Source: Clostridiales bacterium
Lineage (GTDB): Bacteria > Bacillota > Clostridia > Oscillospirales > Acutalibacteraceae
Reading direction: 5' to 3'
NCBI GenBank assembly: GCA_012840445.1
Contig: DULI01000001.1
Location: 1 to 39,709, forward strand
DNA length: 39,709 nucleotides
The translations under genes and the position numbers were made by a program. Of the stretch, positions 7,162 through 15,647 are shown one piece after another. Within the stretch, counting starts at the first letter, position 1. Every line of letters begins with the position of its first letter. The notes beneath the pieces are model-generated. The model ran no database searches, had not been told where the DNA came from, and was given only the letters and a program-made list of their open reading frames with translations.

Positions 7162-10100
7162 TTATTCTTGGCTCATTATTATCCGGCGCAGCCCGACTAT
7201 ATCGGTAACAGTCAGCCTGTTATCATTGTCAATATCGCCAAGGGATAGCTGCTCGGAATTCGGAGTCTCTCCCGACATTATAATTCCGCGCAGGGCAACG
7301 ATATCGACAACGGTTATTCTGCCGTCCTTGTTAACGTCACCCTTCTGGTATCCGCCCACCGATTCAAGTGCGGCTTTGGCGTTCTCAAGGGCTACCACCG
7401 CGCCAAGGATCTGGCCCGCGGTGGCCGACTGGTCCTCAAGTACCCTGTTGGCCATCGCCAACGCAATTTCGAAGTTACTCCAGCTTTCATATGTATAGCT
7501 GGACTTGTCAAGCTTGCTGGCGTTCTGAACCGCCGATTCAAGGGTTGATTTCTTGTTGGATACGGCCGCTGCGTTGACCTTGTAAAGGTATACATCGTCA
7601 AGCTGCAGCGAGCTGGAAGCGCGTCCGTTGAAGTAGAAGGAGAGGGTGAGTTTTCCGTCCTTTACTTCAACCATTTGTGAATACTTGCGCCAGTCGCCGG
7701 TGTGTGGCAGTTGCAGAATGGTCTGCTTGCTGCCGTCATATTCCGTAAGTTCCAGCCTGGATGCTATGGGCTCGGCGTTGTAGACCTTCACCCAGAAAGT
7801 AAGCATATAGGTGCCGTTTTCAAGCCCGTTTACGGTCTGGCTCAAGCGGTTTTCAAAGTCGCTGCCGCCGTTCCAGAAATAGAACTTATAGCTTCCGGAA
7901 TATGCATCGTATCCGTCAACACCATGGTCGGTGGGTTTGGCAACCGTCCAGCCGGTTGTGTTGCCGGCCTCGAATCCGCCGTTTGCAATTGGTGACGAAG
8001 TCAGCGTATAAGGTTCAGCCGGTACGATCAGGCTGTCTATATTGATGCCGCCCGTGCTCTGGCTGCCGTATTCAACCGTAATGGTGTTCTCGCCGGATTT
8101 CAGCGGCAGGCTTACATATACCTCGTTCCATTTATCCCATTCCGCAGTCCACGGGAAGGTGACTTCTTTTACGCCGTCCTTGTTGTTTGCGTATACCGAC
8201 AGCTTCTGTTCACCGTCGGTCTTGTTGCCGTACCTTATGCGGACGGTGTATGTTCCGTTGGCCAGCGCGTTAACGGTAAACTTCACGCCGTCACCCTGGC
8301 TTGCAAAGCCGCGCACATAGCCGGTTCCGGAGCTGTTGGCGACAACATAGTCCTTAATCACATTTCCAAGGAGCTCGCTGTCTTCGGCCTCAACGGTCAA
8401 TTCGTTCAAAACAGGCATTACCACAGGCGTTGTAAGCCGAATCAGGCCGTCTATGTTGACTTTGCCGCCCTTGCCGCTTATTTTCACGCTGTTTTCGCCT
8501 GAGTTCAGGGATACTATGACCATCGCGGAATCCCAGGTGGAGAAGCTTCCCGTCGGCGGGAGTTTCACATTCTTTACTTCGGCGCCGTTGTTGACAGAAA
8601 GGGTTATTGCCTGCTCGGCGGAGTTGCCGTTGGCATAACGCACACGCAGCCCGTACAGGCCGTCCTGCTCAACGCCGGAGAGTGTAAAGTTAACTGCGTC
8701 ACTTTCCGCGGTTACTACGACATAACCGGTTCCGGTATAGCCTTTGTCCTGGGTAGCGGCCTTGGCGTTGCCCGAAAGCTGCCCAGACTCGGCCTGGTAA
8801 ATCTCAATGTCGGAACGGTCGCCGCTCAAGACTACGGTATTGGCAAGCCCGTTGTCGGGCAGTTTGACATAGCAAATCTGGCTTTGCTCGTCAATATAAT
8901 ATCCGGATGTTACTGCCTCAAATGCCTTCTGGGAAGTATACTTCTTCATAGCGGTGCCGTTGTGTTGAACCGTCAGGTTCTTCATGGCACCTTTGTGGAA
9001 CTTAAGCAGGTATCCACGCTCGTCAATATCGGTGTATTTTCCAGTTCTCTTGCCGATGTTAAAGGTAATAATCTGGCTGGTGTCGGAAAGATTTACATTG
9101 CACTCATATCTGGTGGTGGCGTATTCACCCTCAAGATAGTTGTAGGTCTCGCCGTCGTCCTCATACAGTACAAAGTGGGATTTTCCGCTCTTGGTCAACG
9201 GGTAAATGTCAAGAGTCAGCTGGTCAACCGGTTTCTCGCCAATATACTGCATAACCGGCTGCATGGGGATTATGGCGCCTTCTTTTACGAATACCGGCAG
9301 GGTATCCACAGGCGCGTTGTAATCCATATATCCGCTTCCGCTGTAAATGGTCTTGCCGTCTTTGTAGTCGTACCATCTGCCTTCGGGCAGGTATACCCTC
9401 TTGGTGGTGGTAGCCTCGTATACCGGTGCTACCAGGAAGAAGGGCCCGCTCATGAACTGGGAATCCATGTTCCAGGTATTCTTATCATCAGGATATTCCA
9501 TAACCATCGGACGGACCATAGGAATACCAGTACCGCCTTCGCCATACCCTTCTTCAATTCCAATGCCTATTATGTTGTCGGCAATTACCGAATAGAAGTA
9601 GGGAATAAGCTGGTAGCGCAGATTTATATACTGCCTTGACAGTTCTTCAGAATTGTGTGTCCAGGGCTCTTTTGCCTCGACACCGTTGCAGTAGTGGAAG
9701 CGGTGAACGGGCATAAAGGTCGCAAGCTCTACCCAGCGTTTGTACTGGTCGTTGCTGACTGTCGAGAAGAATCCGCCAATGTCAAATGCCCAGTAATTGT
9801 AACCGGTCAGCGACAGGCTGGTACCCATGTTGATCTGCTCGTTCATGGACTGCCAGCTTCCCTGAATATCGCCGGTCCAAGGCGTTACATAACGTTGGCT
9901 TCCGGTAAAGCCAGAACGTGTCATAAGGAACGGGCGCTTGCCAAGCTCGGACACGATATCGTACATGGCCTTGTTGTGCATAATGGCGTATGCGTTCTTG
10001 ACTTCGCTCAAAGAACCCCAGGACTTGCCTTCCTTGTTCCAGAAGTACCAGTCGTTGTTGTACTTTGCAGGCTCGTTCATGTCAAGCCAGAAGGTGGTAA

Positions 10101-12177
10101 CGCCCTGGTTGAACAGCATCTGAAGCGACTGCTTCCACCATTCTACGCCTGCGGGGTTAAAGAAGTCCACAAGGCCCGAAGCAGCACCCCACGGCCAGTT
10201 AATCTTTTTGGTGTTTCCTGTGCGGTCTTTTACAAATATGCCTTTGGTGTCGCCGTCCCTGTAATACTGATTGTTGTTGCGGTCGGTGACGTTGGGGTCG
10301 TTAATAACCGCCATTCTTATATTAAGGCTTTCAAGCAGGTCAAGCATCCTTTGCGGGTTCGGGAAGTTTGACTTGCTCCACTCGCCCGGATAACACAAAT
10401 ACTCATACCACTCAATGTCGGCCATGATTACGTCAATCGGGATATTTTTATCGCGGTAGGTCTGCGCAACCCGCTCTATATCACTTTGTGTGTAACCATA
10501 ATGGCTCTGCATGTTGCCAAGTGCCCACATAGGTGCAAAGAAGGTCTTGCCTACCATATCGGTAAAACGTTTGGTAATCTGCTTTATCGACGGTCCGTAA
10601 ATAAAGTAGTAAAGCAGCTCTCCGCCCGGATTGGGGTAGTATGAGCCGAACGAATATTTGGTCGGGTCGCTGTAGCCCATGTCGAATACGGTGCGGCTGG
10701 TGTTGTCAAAATAAATAGAATAACCCTTGGAGCTTATAAAGTATGGGTTAGAGAAATACCAGCGGCCGTTCTCCCAGGAAGGAACGGACGAGCTGTTTAC
10801 TGCACCATAAGCGTCGTGGGACCACATAACAAGTTTCTGGCCGCGGCGGTTGAACTTATTCAGCTTTTCGCCAAGCCCCCAGAACTGCTCGTCAGCCTGC
10901 AGCTTGTTGTTAACGGTAATTTCGCCGTCTTCGGTCCATCCCATGCTCTGTTCGTCATTCTCAAGCAGAATATTTCCGGCTTTGTTAAGATAGGTAATCT
11001 TAAAGGGGTTCTTGTTTACCCTCACGACAATATCGCCGTTTACAAACTGATAATAGTCGCCCTTATCAGAAACCGAAAGTTTCTGTGGGTTAATCTTCTC
11101 ATTTACAACAGCGAAGGAATCATACATGCGGCTAAACCGCCCGCTGGGCTCGCACCATACCTTTACGGTATTGGTATCAACCGAGGTTATTTTTACTGTT
11201 GCGTTGTCGCAAACAAAGGTAAGCTCATCGGTATTATTTCCGCTGTATTCCTGTACTTCGCCTACAAAGTGCCAAACCCTCGGCTTTACGGTTATGTAGT
11301 CGATATTGATTTCGCCGTTATCCCCGGAATCTCTGCGGAAGATAATGGTGTTGTTGCCCTGGTTGAGGTTAACGATAAATACCGTATCCCACCAGATATC
11401 CCAGTTGCGCAGAGTGCCAAAGAACTCCTGGGTTTTGTTGCCATTGATAATCATTGAAACCGAACGGCCGTCGGCGTCTGTCTGACCTGCTGCATAGCGA
11501 ACGCTCAAAACGTACTCGCCGGCCTCAGGAACATTTACAGTGAACTGAACGCCTTGGCCGGTTGCATTAAATCCGGCGGCAAATCCGGTTCCCGAATAGT
11601 CAATATGGTCGTTATTAGTGCCCATTCCGCCTAACAATACAGCATCTTCAGCCTCATAAATCCTTGACAAGGAAATCCTGTCAAGCTTAATGTCGGCTCC
11701 GGTATTGTCCGAATCCACCTTGTAGGTAATGGTGTTTTCGCCGGCATTCAGGGCCAGGTTTTCAAGGTGCATATCCCATGTGTTCCAGTTAATGGTCTGT
11801 AAGAACGTGGCTCTTCTCACAAACTCGCCGTTGACATACACGTTGATGGTGCGGCGTTGGCCCGAACCGTTGCTGTATCTCATCCTTACGCCGTAATTGC
11901 CCGCTTCGGGCACATTAACGGTGAAGGTAACGGACGAACCTGTCTTAAGCCCGTCGACATACCCTTCGCCAAGGTAATCATCAAGGCTCGTTTCAACAGT
12001 TGCATCCTGAAGCTGTGCATGTTCGGCCTCATATACATCCTGCGGCAAATCGCTTGCCTGCGAGCTTCTTACTGCCTTGGAAGACGCATTAAGGCTGCTT
12101 GCCATGGCACTTAAAAGCCCGGCAGGAAAAATAATAGCCAGAACCAACACAAGGGCTATTACCTGATAAAGTTTCAT
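7162..12177 (-). CDS. Secreted multimodular GH31 glycosidase with dockerin
   Basis: This is a 1671-aa secreted enzyme. The start is the ATG at 12177, after GGGAGGT and just before a signal peptide (MKLYQVIALVLVLAIIFPAG). In order it has two CBM35/CBM6-like modules (about 46-165 and 172-300) and a GH31 catalytic unit (about 305-1110). Two more CBM35-like modules (about 1126-1250 and 1262-1390), a CBM4/9-like jelly roll (about 1400-1530), a FIVAR-like helical segment (about 1535-1605) and a C-terminal dockerin follow. The GH31 nucleophile is D699 in FWLDMNEP and the likely acid/base is D770 in PWTGDIQGSW. GH31 contains alpha-glucosidases, alpha-xylosidases and transglycosylases, and specificity cannot be read here. 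The dockerin carries two loops (GDVNKDGRITVVD and GDIDNDNRLTVTD), so it should dock on a cohesin. It is divergent from an AraC gene. Confidence 0.93.
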   Translation of the reverse strand: MKLYQVIALVLVLAIIFPAGLLSAMASSLNASSKAVRSSQASDLPQDVYEAEHAQLQDATVETSLDDYLGEGYVDGLKTGSSVTFTVNVPEAGNYGVRMRYSNGSGQRRTINVYVNGEFVRRATFLQTINWNTWDMHLENLALNAGENTITYKVDSDNTGADIKLDRISLSRIYEAEDAVLLGGMGTNNDHIDYSGTGFAAGFNATGQGVQFTVNVPEAGEYVLSVRYAAGQTDADGRSVSMIINGNKTQEFFGTLRNWDIWWDTVFIVNLNQGNNTIIFRRDSGDNGEINIDYITVKPRVWHFVGEVQEYSGNNTDELTFVCDNATVKITSVDTNTVKVWCEPSGRFSRMYDSFAVVNEKINPQKLSVSDKGDYYQFVNGDIVVRVNKNPFKITYLNKAGNILLENDEQSMGWTEDGEITVNNKLQADEQFWGLGEKLNKFNRRGQKLVMWSHDAYGAVNSSSVPSWENGRWYFSNPYFISSKGYSIYFDNTSRTVFDMGYSDPTKYSFGSYYPNPGGELLYYFIYGPSIKQITKRFTDMVGKTFFAPMWALGNMQSHYGYTQSDIERVAQTYRDKNIPIDVIMADIEWYEYLCYPGEWSKSNFPNPQRMLDLLESLNIRMAVINDPNVTDRNNNQYYRDGDTKGIFVKDRTGNTKKINWPWGAASGLVDFFNPAGVEWWKQSLQMLFNQGVTTFWLDMNEPAKYNNDWYFWNKEGKSWGSLSEVKNAYAIMHNKAMYDIVSELGKRPFLMTRSGFTGSQRYVTPWTGDIQGSWQSMNEQINMGTSLSLTGYNYWAFDIGGFFSTVSNDQYKRWVELATFMPVHRFHYCNGVEAKEPWTHNSEELSRQYINLRYQLIPYFYSVIADNIIGIGIEEGYGEGGTGIPMVRPMVMEYPDDKNTWNMDSQFMSGPFFLVAPVYEATTTKRVYLPEGRWYDYKDGKTIYSGSGYMDYNAPVDTLPVFVKEGAIIPMQPVMQYIGEKPVDQLTLDIYPLTKSGKSHFVLYEDDGETYNYLEGEYATTRYECNVNLSDTSQIITFNIGKRTGKYTDIDERGYLLKFHKGAMKNLTVQHNGTAMKKYTSQKAFEAVTSGYYIDEQSQICYVKLPDNGLANTVVLSGDRSDIEIYQAESGQLSGNAKAATQDKGYTGTGYVVVTAESDAVNFTLSGVEQDGLYGLRVRYANGNSAEQAITLSVNNGAEVKNVKLPPTGSFSTWDSAMVIVSLNSGENSVKISGKGGKVNIDGLIRLTTPVVMPVLNELTVEAEDSELLGNVIKDYVVANSSGTGYVRGFASQGDGVKFTVNALANGTYTVRIRYGNKTDGEQKLSVYANNKDGVKEVTFPWTAEWDKWNEVYVSLPLKSGENTITVEYGSQSTGGINIDSLIVPAEPYTLTSSPIANGGFEAGNTTGWTVAKPTDHGVDGYDAYSGSYKFYFWNGGSDFENRLSQTVNGLENGTYMLTFWVKVYNAEPIASRLELTEYDGSKQTILQLPHTGDWRKYSQMVEVKDGKLTLSFYFNGRASSSLQLDDVYLYKVNAAAVSNKKSTLESAVQNASKLDKSSYTYESWSNFEIALAMANRVLEDQSATAGQILGAVVALENAKAALESVGGYQKGDVNKDGRITVVDIVALRGIIMSGETPNSEQLSLGDIDNDNRLTVTDIVGLRRIIMSQE

Positions 12178-12204
12178 AATATACCTCCCTATCATATAAA
12201 TGTT

Positions 12205-12218
12205 TAGTTGAGCAACTA
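12205..12218. promoter_or_regulatory. Palindromic operator candidate upstream of GH31
   Basis: TAGTTG-AG-CAACTA has perfect 6-bp arms. It lies 28 bp upstream of the GH31 start codon and next to the AraC promoter, a position suited to control of either gene. The binding factor is unknown. Confidence 0.4.
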
Positions 12219-12224
12219 TGCCTG

Positions 12225-12253
12225 TTGACATAATAACATAAAATAAATATAAT
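12225..12253 (+). promoter_or_regulatory. Sigma-A promoter of the AraC gene
   Basis: TTGACA (12225-12230), a 17-nt spacer and TATAAT (12248-12253) are both consensus boxes, giving a leader of about 55 nt. No equally clear promoter for GH31 is visible on the other strand, which suggests activator dependence. Confidence 0.8.
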
Positions 12254-12313
12254 TAAAATTGTATAAAACAACAAATTTATGCCAAAAACTGATATGCAAA
12301 GCGAGGTGGGACA

Positions 12314-13153
12314 ATGAAGGCTTTTTTTGAACTGTCCCGCGAAAACGACAAACTGCTGTATTGCAAGGAAAACGAAAACGACAACTGCAATCCCCATTTT
12401 CACGCAAATATTGAGGTAAATTTTGTGCTCAAAGGCGAAATGGAGGCTAGCATCAACGGCAACACCCAGGTCATAACCGAGGGCTGCGTGTCGGTAGCAG
12501 ACAGCTACGACACCCACTACTACCAAACCCCAAAAAACTCAAAAAGCCTGTTGCTGGTTATTCCCGCCGATATCTCTTTGAACATCCTGCCCAAAGACAC
12601 TACCTTTGCAAGCCCCTTCATGAACGCCTGCCCCCGAAGCAAGACAATAGCCGACGCGATATACAAGCTTTTGGAATTCAACGGCTCAAAGGACTCCATG
12701 ATCGCAAAGGGATACATATACGTGGTAATCGGCTGCCTTATAGAGCAAATAGGCCTAAAATCCAGGAACCTCGGCTCTAATTCTGCAGATCTTATACGCA
12801 ATATACTCATATACCTCGAGAAAAATTATTTAAACGACCTGACCGTAAAGGATCTTGCCACCCACTTTGGCTATCATAAAGACTACCTGTCCCGGCTTAT
12901 CAACTCCAAATTGGGTTGCGGCTTTAACTACTACCTTAACTTCCTGCGCGCCAGGCACGCCGCCGCGCTAATCCGAGAGACCAACCAAAGCCTTACCGAA
13001 ATTTCGTATCAGTCGGGCTTTCAGAGCTTCCGCACCTTCAACCGCGCCTTCCAGTCCTTCTACGAGGTAACCCCCTATGAATACAAACGGCAGTGCCGCC
13101 CCCACTCCGACGCAGATATGGAGGTCAAAAAGGCGCTCCACAACATAGACTGA
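12314..13153 (+). CDS. AraC-family transcriptional regulator (GH31-linked)
   Basis: This 279-aa regulator has an N-terminal cupin-like sensing domain (about residues 20-110, NPHFHANIEVNFVLKGEMEA). A C-terminal pair of helix-turn-helix motifs covers about 170-265. The last part has the AraC signature LTEISYQSGFQSFRTFNRAFQ followed by TPYEYK. GAGGTGGG precedes the ATG. The gene is divergent from the dockerin GH31 gene, with 136 bp between their starts, so it probably responds to a sugar and activates that enzyme. The ligand is unknown. It has its own consensus promoter and a shared terminator downstream. Confidence 0.92.
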   Translation: MKAFFELSRENDKLLYCKENENDNCNPHFHANIEVNFVLKGEMEASINGNTQVITEGCVSVADSYDTHYYQTPKNSKSLLLVIPADISLNILPKDTTFASPFMNACPRSKTIADAIYKLLEFNGSKDSMIAKGYIYVVIGCLIEQIGLKSRNLGSNSADLIRNILIYLEKNYLNDLTVKDLATHFGYHKDYLSRLINSKLGCGFNYYLNFLRARHAAALIRETNQSLTEISYQSGFQSFRTFNRAFQSFYEVTPYEYKRQCRPHSDADMEVKKALHNID

Positions 13154-13223
13154 CCTTGTCCTTGCATGCGTTATGAAATATTTAAAGCCAAAGTATGGGA
13201 GGGCTAGGAATTAAAAAAACATG

Positions 13224-13257
13224 CCCCCATTCGCGGGTAATGCCCTGCGAATGGGGG
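13224..13257. terminator. Bidirectional terminator between convergent genes
   Basis: CCCCCATTCGC (13224-13234) and GCGAATGGGGG (13247-13257) form a perfect 11-bp stem. TTTT follows on the plus strand, and a T7 run after CATG follows on the minus strand. It ends both the AraC gene and the convergent phage-module/dockerin gene. Confidence 0.88.
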
Positions 13258-13291
13258 TTTTGGCAAAAACACTAATGTTAAAAGGCTAGCA

Positions 13292-13918
13292 TTATTTTTT
13301 TCTTAAACAAACTATGTCAGCAACTGTCAATCTTCCATCTTCATTTAAGTCCCACTTGTCCAAATCCTCTTGCGAGTAGCTTTCCGACAAAATAAGACTT
13401 CTCAAGCAGACCACATCGGCAATGGTATATTTTTCTTCGTACTTCCAGTCATCAGATATATAGTTGCGATCGGCAACGGTTTGTTTCTCTTCGTACTTCC
13501 AGCCATCATCAGATATATAGTTGGGAAAAGCTTGTATGAATGCAGGATAATTTTCAAAATGCTCATTTAAGAGCCGTACAGCATTCGAAACCTCTGCCTT
13601 TCCGGGATCATTTAACTTTAATCTTATAAGTTTTGTAATACCGATTACATTACCGGCTTCATCTCTGGTAGGCGCGCCATCGCCTTTCATAGTCTTATAT
13701 GCGCCTGGTAAGGTTAATGCATCCAGATTAGTAGCATAACCTCGTATTATCAACTGTAGGCTGTGTGATTGGCTTAACTCTGTCTCTATTTCGTGTACAT
13801 TACCTGCGCCATCACCGACTAACAGCTTGCCTGTATCAGTGCAATATACAAGCTCGCCCTCTAGAATATTAGCAGGTATAAGGTCAGAGGATATGCCGCG
13901 TCTTAATTGTATTGCCAT
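13292..13918 (-). CDS. Phage tail-fibre-like N-terminus fused to a dockerin
   Basis: This is a 208-aa protein with no signal peptide. The start is the ATG at 13918, behind AAGGAGTG. Residues 1-45 (MAIQLRRGISSDLIPANILE, then GELVYCTDTGKLLVGDG) match the short module found at the start of many phage tail-fibre and receptor-binding proteins. The C-terminus is a dockerin: a full loop, DLNEDGRLTVADIVCLRKK, is preceded by a degenerate one. That first loop contains a tandem 18-19-residue duplication (NYISDDGWKYEE then NYISDDWKYEE). The gene is more AT-rich than the enzymes around it. It sits in a patch of small genes beside tRNA-Tyr. Function is unknown; it may be a host-domesticated phage protein or a composite remnant. 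Confidence 0.75.
   Translation of the reverse strand: MAIQLRRGISSDLIPANILEGELVYCTDTGKLLVGDGAGNVHEIETELSQSHSLQLIIRGYATNLDALTLPGAYKTMKGDGAPTRDEAGNVIGITKLIRLKLNDPGKAEVSNAVRLLNEHFENYPAFIQAFPNYISDDGWKYEEKQTVADRNYISDDWKYEEKYTIADVVCLRSLILSESYSQEDLDKWDLNEDGRLTVADIVCLRKK
13435..13522 (-). repeat. Imperfect tandem duplication inside the dockerin gene
   Basis: Two copies of a segment of about 31-34 bp, CTTCGTACTTCCAG..ATCAGATATATAGTT, start 54 bp apart at 13435 and 13489. They differ by a 3-bp indel and one substitution, so the reading frame is kept. The duplication inserts 18-19 residues within the first dockerin half. Confidence 0.85.
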
Positions 13919-13945
13919 TTTATCACTCCTTTTTGAACATAAGAA

Positions 13946-13970
13946 AACCGCCCTCAAACTGAGAGCGGTT
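13946..13970 (-). terminator. Intrinsic terminator of the membrane-anchored protein gene
   Basis: AACCGC/CTC (13946-13955) pairs with GAG/GCGGTT (13961-13970). The minus strand then reads TTTTCTT. Confidence 0.7.
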
Positions 13971-13988
13971 GATTTAGTTTTATTTAGT

Positions 13989-14654
13989 TTATTCGAGCGG
14001 TATATCTATCGTTACTGTTACAGGATCGTATCCCTCAAACGCATAGGTTATTGTTACACTCGCTAAATCATTAAAGTTATCAATTCCTACGAACCATATT
14101 TCGCCTTTGTCGTTTACTCCACCCATTCCTTCAGCCTTGTATTCAATTCCAGATTTACCGATACATTTTGTGCCAGCTTCTATTGGCATGGCAGCGACAA
14201 GTTCTTGATTTTTATCTTCGGGTTCTATTTCATATGAAAATACAGCCGCATTTCTGTCATATCTAAAAGTTACTGCCGTAAAGCGGAGAATTTCGTCGCC
14301 ACGATTAGTTACTACATCTAACGGTATTGTTTTCGATTCAGGAATTTCACTCGACACAGGAGGCTCACTTGATAAAGTTTTTTGAGGTTCTTGTGTAGCA
14401 GATTGTATTTTTTCAAGCGCATCTTCGGTAGCGCTATTTATCTTTTCAACGCCTTCTGCTACTGCAGATTCAATCGGCGATAAATCAATAGATTGAGTTA
14501 CTATGCTTGTCGTTTCCATATTACTTTCCTCCGATTCGACAGCAGGAACATTTGCGGTATTATTAAGATTTATAGCAGCTGTTGCTACAATGCCACTTGT
14601 TAAGATAATGCCAACACCTACTGCCAACAACTTTTCTTTTAGTCCAAAACGCAT
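13989..14654 (-). CDS. Membrane-anchored protein of unknown function
   Basis: This 221-aa protein is not recognised. It has one N-terminal hydrophobic segment (about residues 10-30, LLAVGVGIILTSGIVATAAI), which is a signal anchor or signal peptide. A low-complexity Ser/Glu/Thr-rich helical linker runs from about 35 to 110, and a compact beta-rich C-terminal domain from about 112 to 221 (for example RFTAVTFRYDRNAAVFSYEI). AGAGGTGATG precedes the ATG. No catalytic motif is visible. The C-terminal domain probably sits outside the membrane. It is flanked on both sides by phage-like genes in an AT-rich patch, which suggests acquisition with them. Confidence 0.6.
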   Translation of the reverse strand: MRFGLKEKLLAVGVGIILTSGIVATAAINLNNTANVPAVESEESNMETTSIVTQSIDLSPIESAVAEGVEKINSATEDALEKIQSATQEPQKTLSSEPPVSSEIPESKTIPLDVVTNRGDEILRFTAVTFRYDRNAAVFSYEIEPEDKNQELVAAMPIEAGTKCIGKSGIEYKAEGMGGVNDKGEIWFVGIDNFNDLASVTITYAFEGYDPVTVTIDIPLE

Positions 14655-14712
14655 ATAACATCACCTCTAATTGTATTATATGCTATTTTTTGGTTGGTAG
14701 CAAGAGATTTGT

Positions 14713-15198
14713 TTAAAAATCAGTGATTCCCACGAAGATTCCATTTATAAAGTGCTGATACTTTGTCCCGTCGGGAGTTAAAATTGGGATTTTATCTGTC
14801 TCCCCGTGTGGCAATCCGTTTTTTAAAAATCTTATTCCGTTGCTATCACAAATTACATCATGGTATTTGGTATCATCATCTGGATTGCGAAATCTTATGC
14901 GAGTGGAATCTTTGTCAGCAATAAAAACCGGATAATGATAAAAATAAAGATCTGTGCCTCCAAACATACCTGGGCTAGCTGCTAGTATGGGTTCCGAATT
15001 GCCATTAAAAATTTTAAATCCAGTTGCATTCAAGTTTGAAATGCGTAAATAATCATTTCCAATAAAGGTTAACTTTAGTCCAGTTTGAATAAAGCCGTTT
15101 TCATCAGTAAATGTACCTATGATACCTTTTGTGTTGGACCCCGGAGTTGGGGTACTAGATACATTATGTAAACCAACACTTAATCTCTGATAAAAAAT
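14713..15198 (-). pseudogene. 5'-truncated gene beside tRNA-Tyr (phage tail-like)
   Basis: An open frame of about 160 codons runs up to the tRNA-Tyr terminator with no usable start: no ATG, GTG or TTG follows a ribosome binding site between 15198 and about 15030. The reading frame also continues straight through the terminator and the tRNA gene, which is not biological. The product has short beta-strand repeats, such as LKLTFIGNDYLRISNL and GTDLYFYHYPVFIADKD. It ends with a passage like those in phage tail or base-plate proteins (TPDGTKYQHFINGIFVGITDF). I read it as the 3' end of a gene cut at the tRNA, as happens at integration sites. Confidence 0.55.
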
Positions 15199-15200
15199 AT

Positions 15201-15234
15201 AAGACCCTTGAAACCTTACAGTTTCAAGGGTCTT
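15201..15234. terminator. Terminator of tRNA-Tyr
   Basis: AAGACCCTTGAAAC and GTTTCAAGGGTCTT are perfect 14-bp arms around CTTACA. On the minus strand ATATTTTTT follows, a few nt past the tRNA 3' end. Confidence 0.88.
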
Positions 15235-15239
15235 TTGCT

Positions 15240-15325
15240 TGGTGGGAGCGGGTGGATTCGAACCACCGAAGTCGTCAGACAACAGATTTACAGTCTGCCC
15301 CCTTTGGCCACTCGGGAACACTCCC
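15240..15325 (-). tRNA. tRNA-Tyr (anticodon GUA)
   Basis: This is an 86-nt class II tRNA with a long variable arm and an encoded CCA at 15240-15242. The acceptor GGGAGTG pairs with CGCTCCC. The anticodon loop lies in CAGACTGTAAATCTG, giving GUA. The T arm, GGTGGTTCGAATCCACC, is intact. Confidence 0.97.
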
Positions 15326-15366
15326 ACATATATAAATTGTGTCAACTGTCCTTGACAGCGAAATGT

Positions 15367-15395
15367 ATTATATCATAGACAACTTTCAATGTCAA
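15367..15395 (-). promoter_or_regulatory. Promoter of tRNA-Tyr
   Basis: On the minus strand TTGACA (15390-15395), a 17-nt spacer and TATAAT (15367-15372) are both consensus. The stretch 15400-15625 upstream holds no gene that I can support. Confidence 0.85.
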
Positions 15396-15625
15396 CATAA
15401 TATTTTGCGGCAAATTAAGACAAGCCTCCGCCGAAAATATATTGTACACCAAAACACCCGTTAATAAAACAGGTAAAAAAAACTTAAAGACAGTTTTTAG
15501 ATTTTTATAACTCCTGCGCCCTTTTTACCTATTCTCCCACCGGCGGGGGATCACTAACCCTCTCCGCAAGAAAAGTGAAATCAATCCCACTCACGGGCAG
15601 CCTCATGCCAGAGCGCTCAAAAATA

Positions 15626-15647
15626 AAAAGCCCCATTTGGGGCTTTT
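15626..15647 (-). terminator. Terminator of the copA-copZ operon
   Basis: AAAAGCCCC and GGGGCTTTT are perfect arms around an ATTT loop, with a T-rich tail on the minus strand. Confidence 0.8.

Noticed and set aside
8884-11457. Long plus-strand ORFs (8884-9639, 9655-10371, 10816-11457) within the GH31 region
   Set aside because: They are antisense to a clear GH31 domain with all catalytic motifs, have no family likeness and no ribosome binding sites. They are shadows of codon bias.
13435-13522. CRISPR-like repeats
   Set aside because: There are only two copies, without spacers of constant size, inside a coding frame. It is a coding tandem duplication.
14713-15345. Reading frame starting at 15345 as the true start of the gene beside tRNA-Tyr
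   Set aside because: The first part of that frame is simply the translated tRNA-Tyr gene and its terminator.
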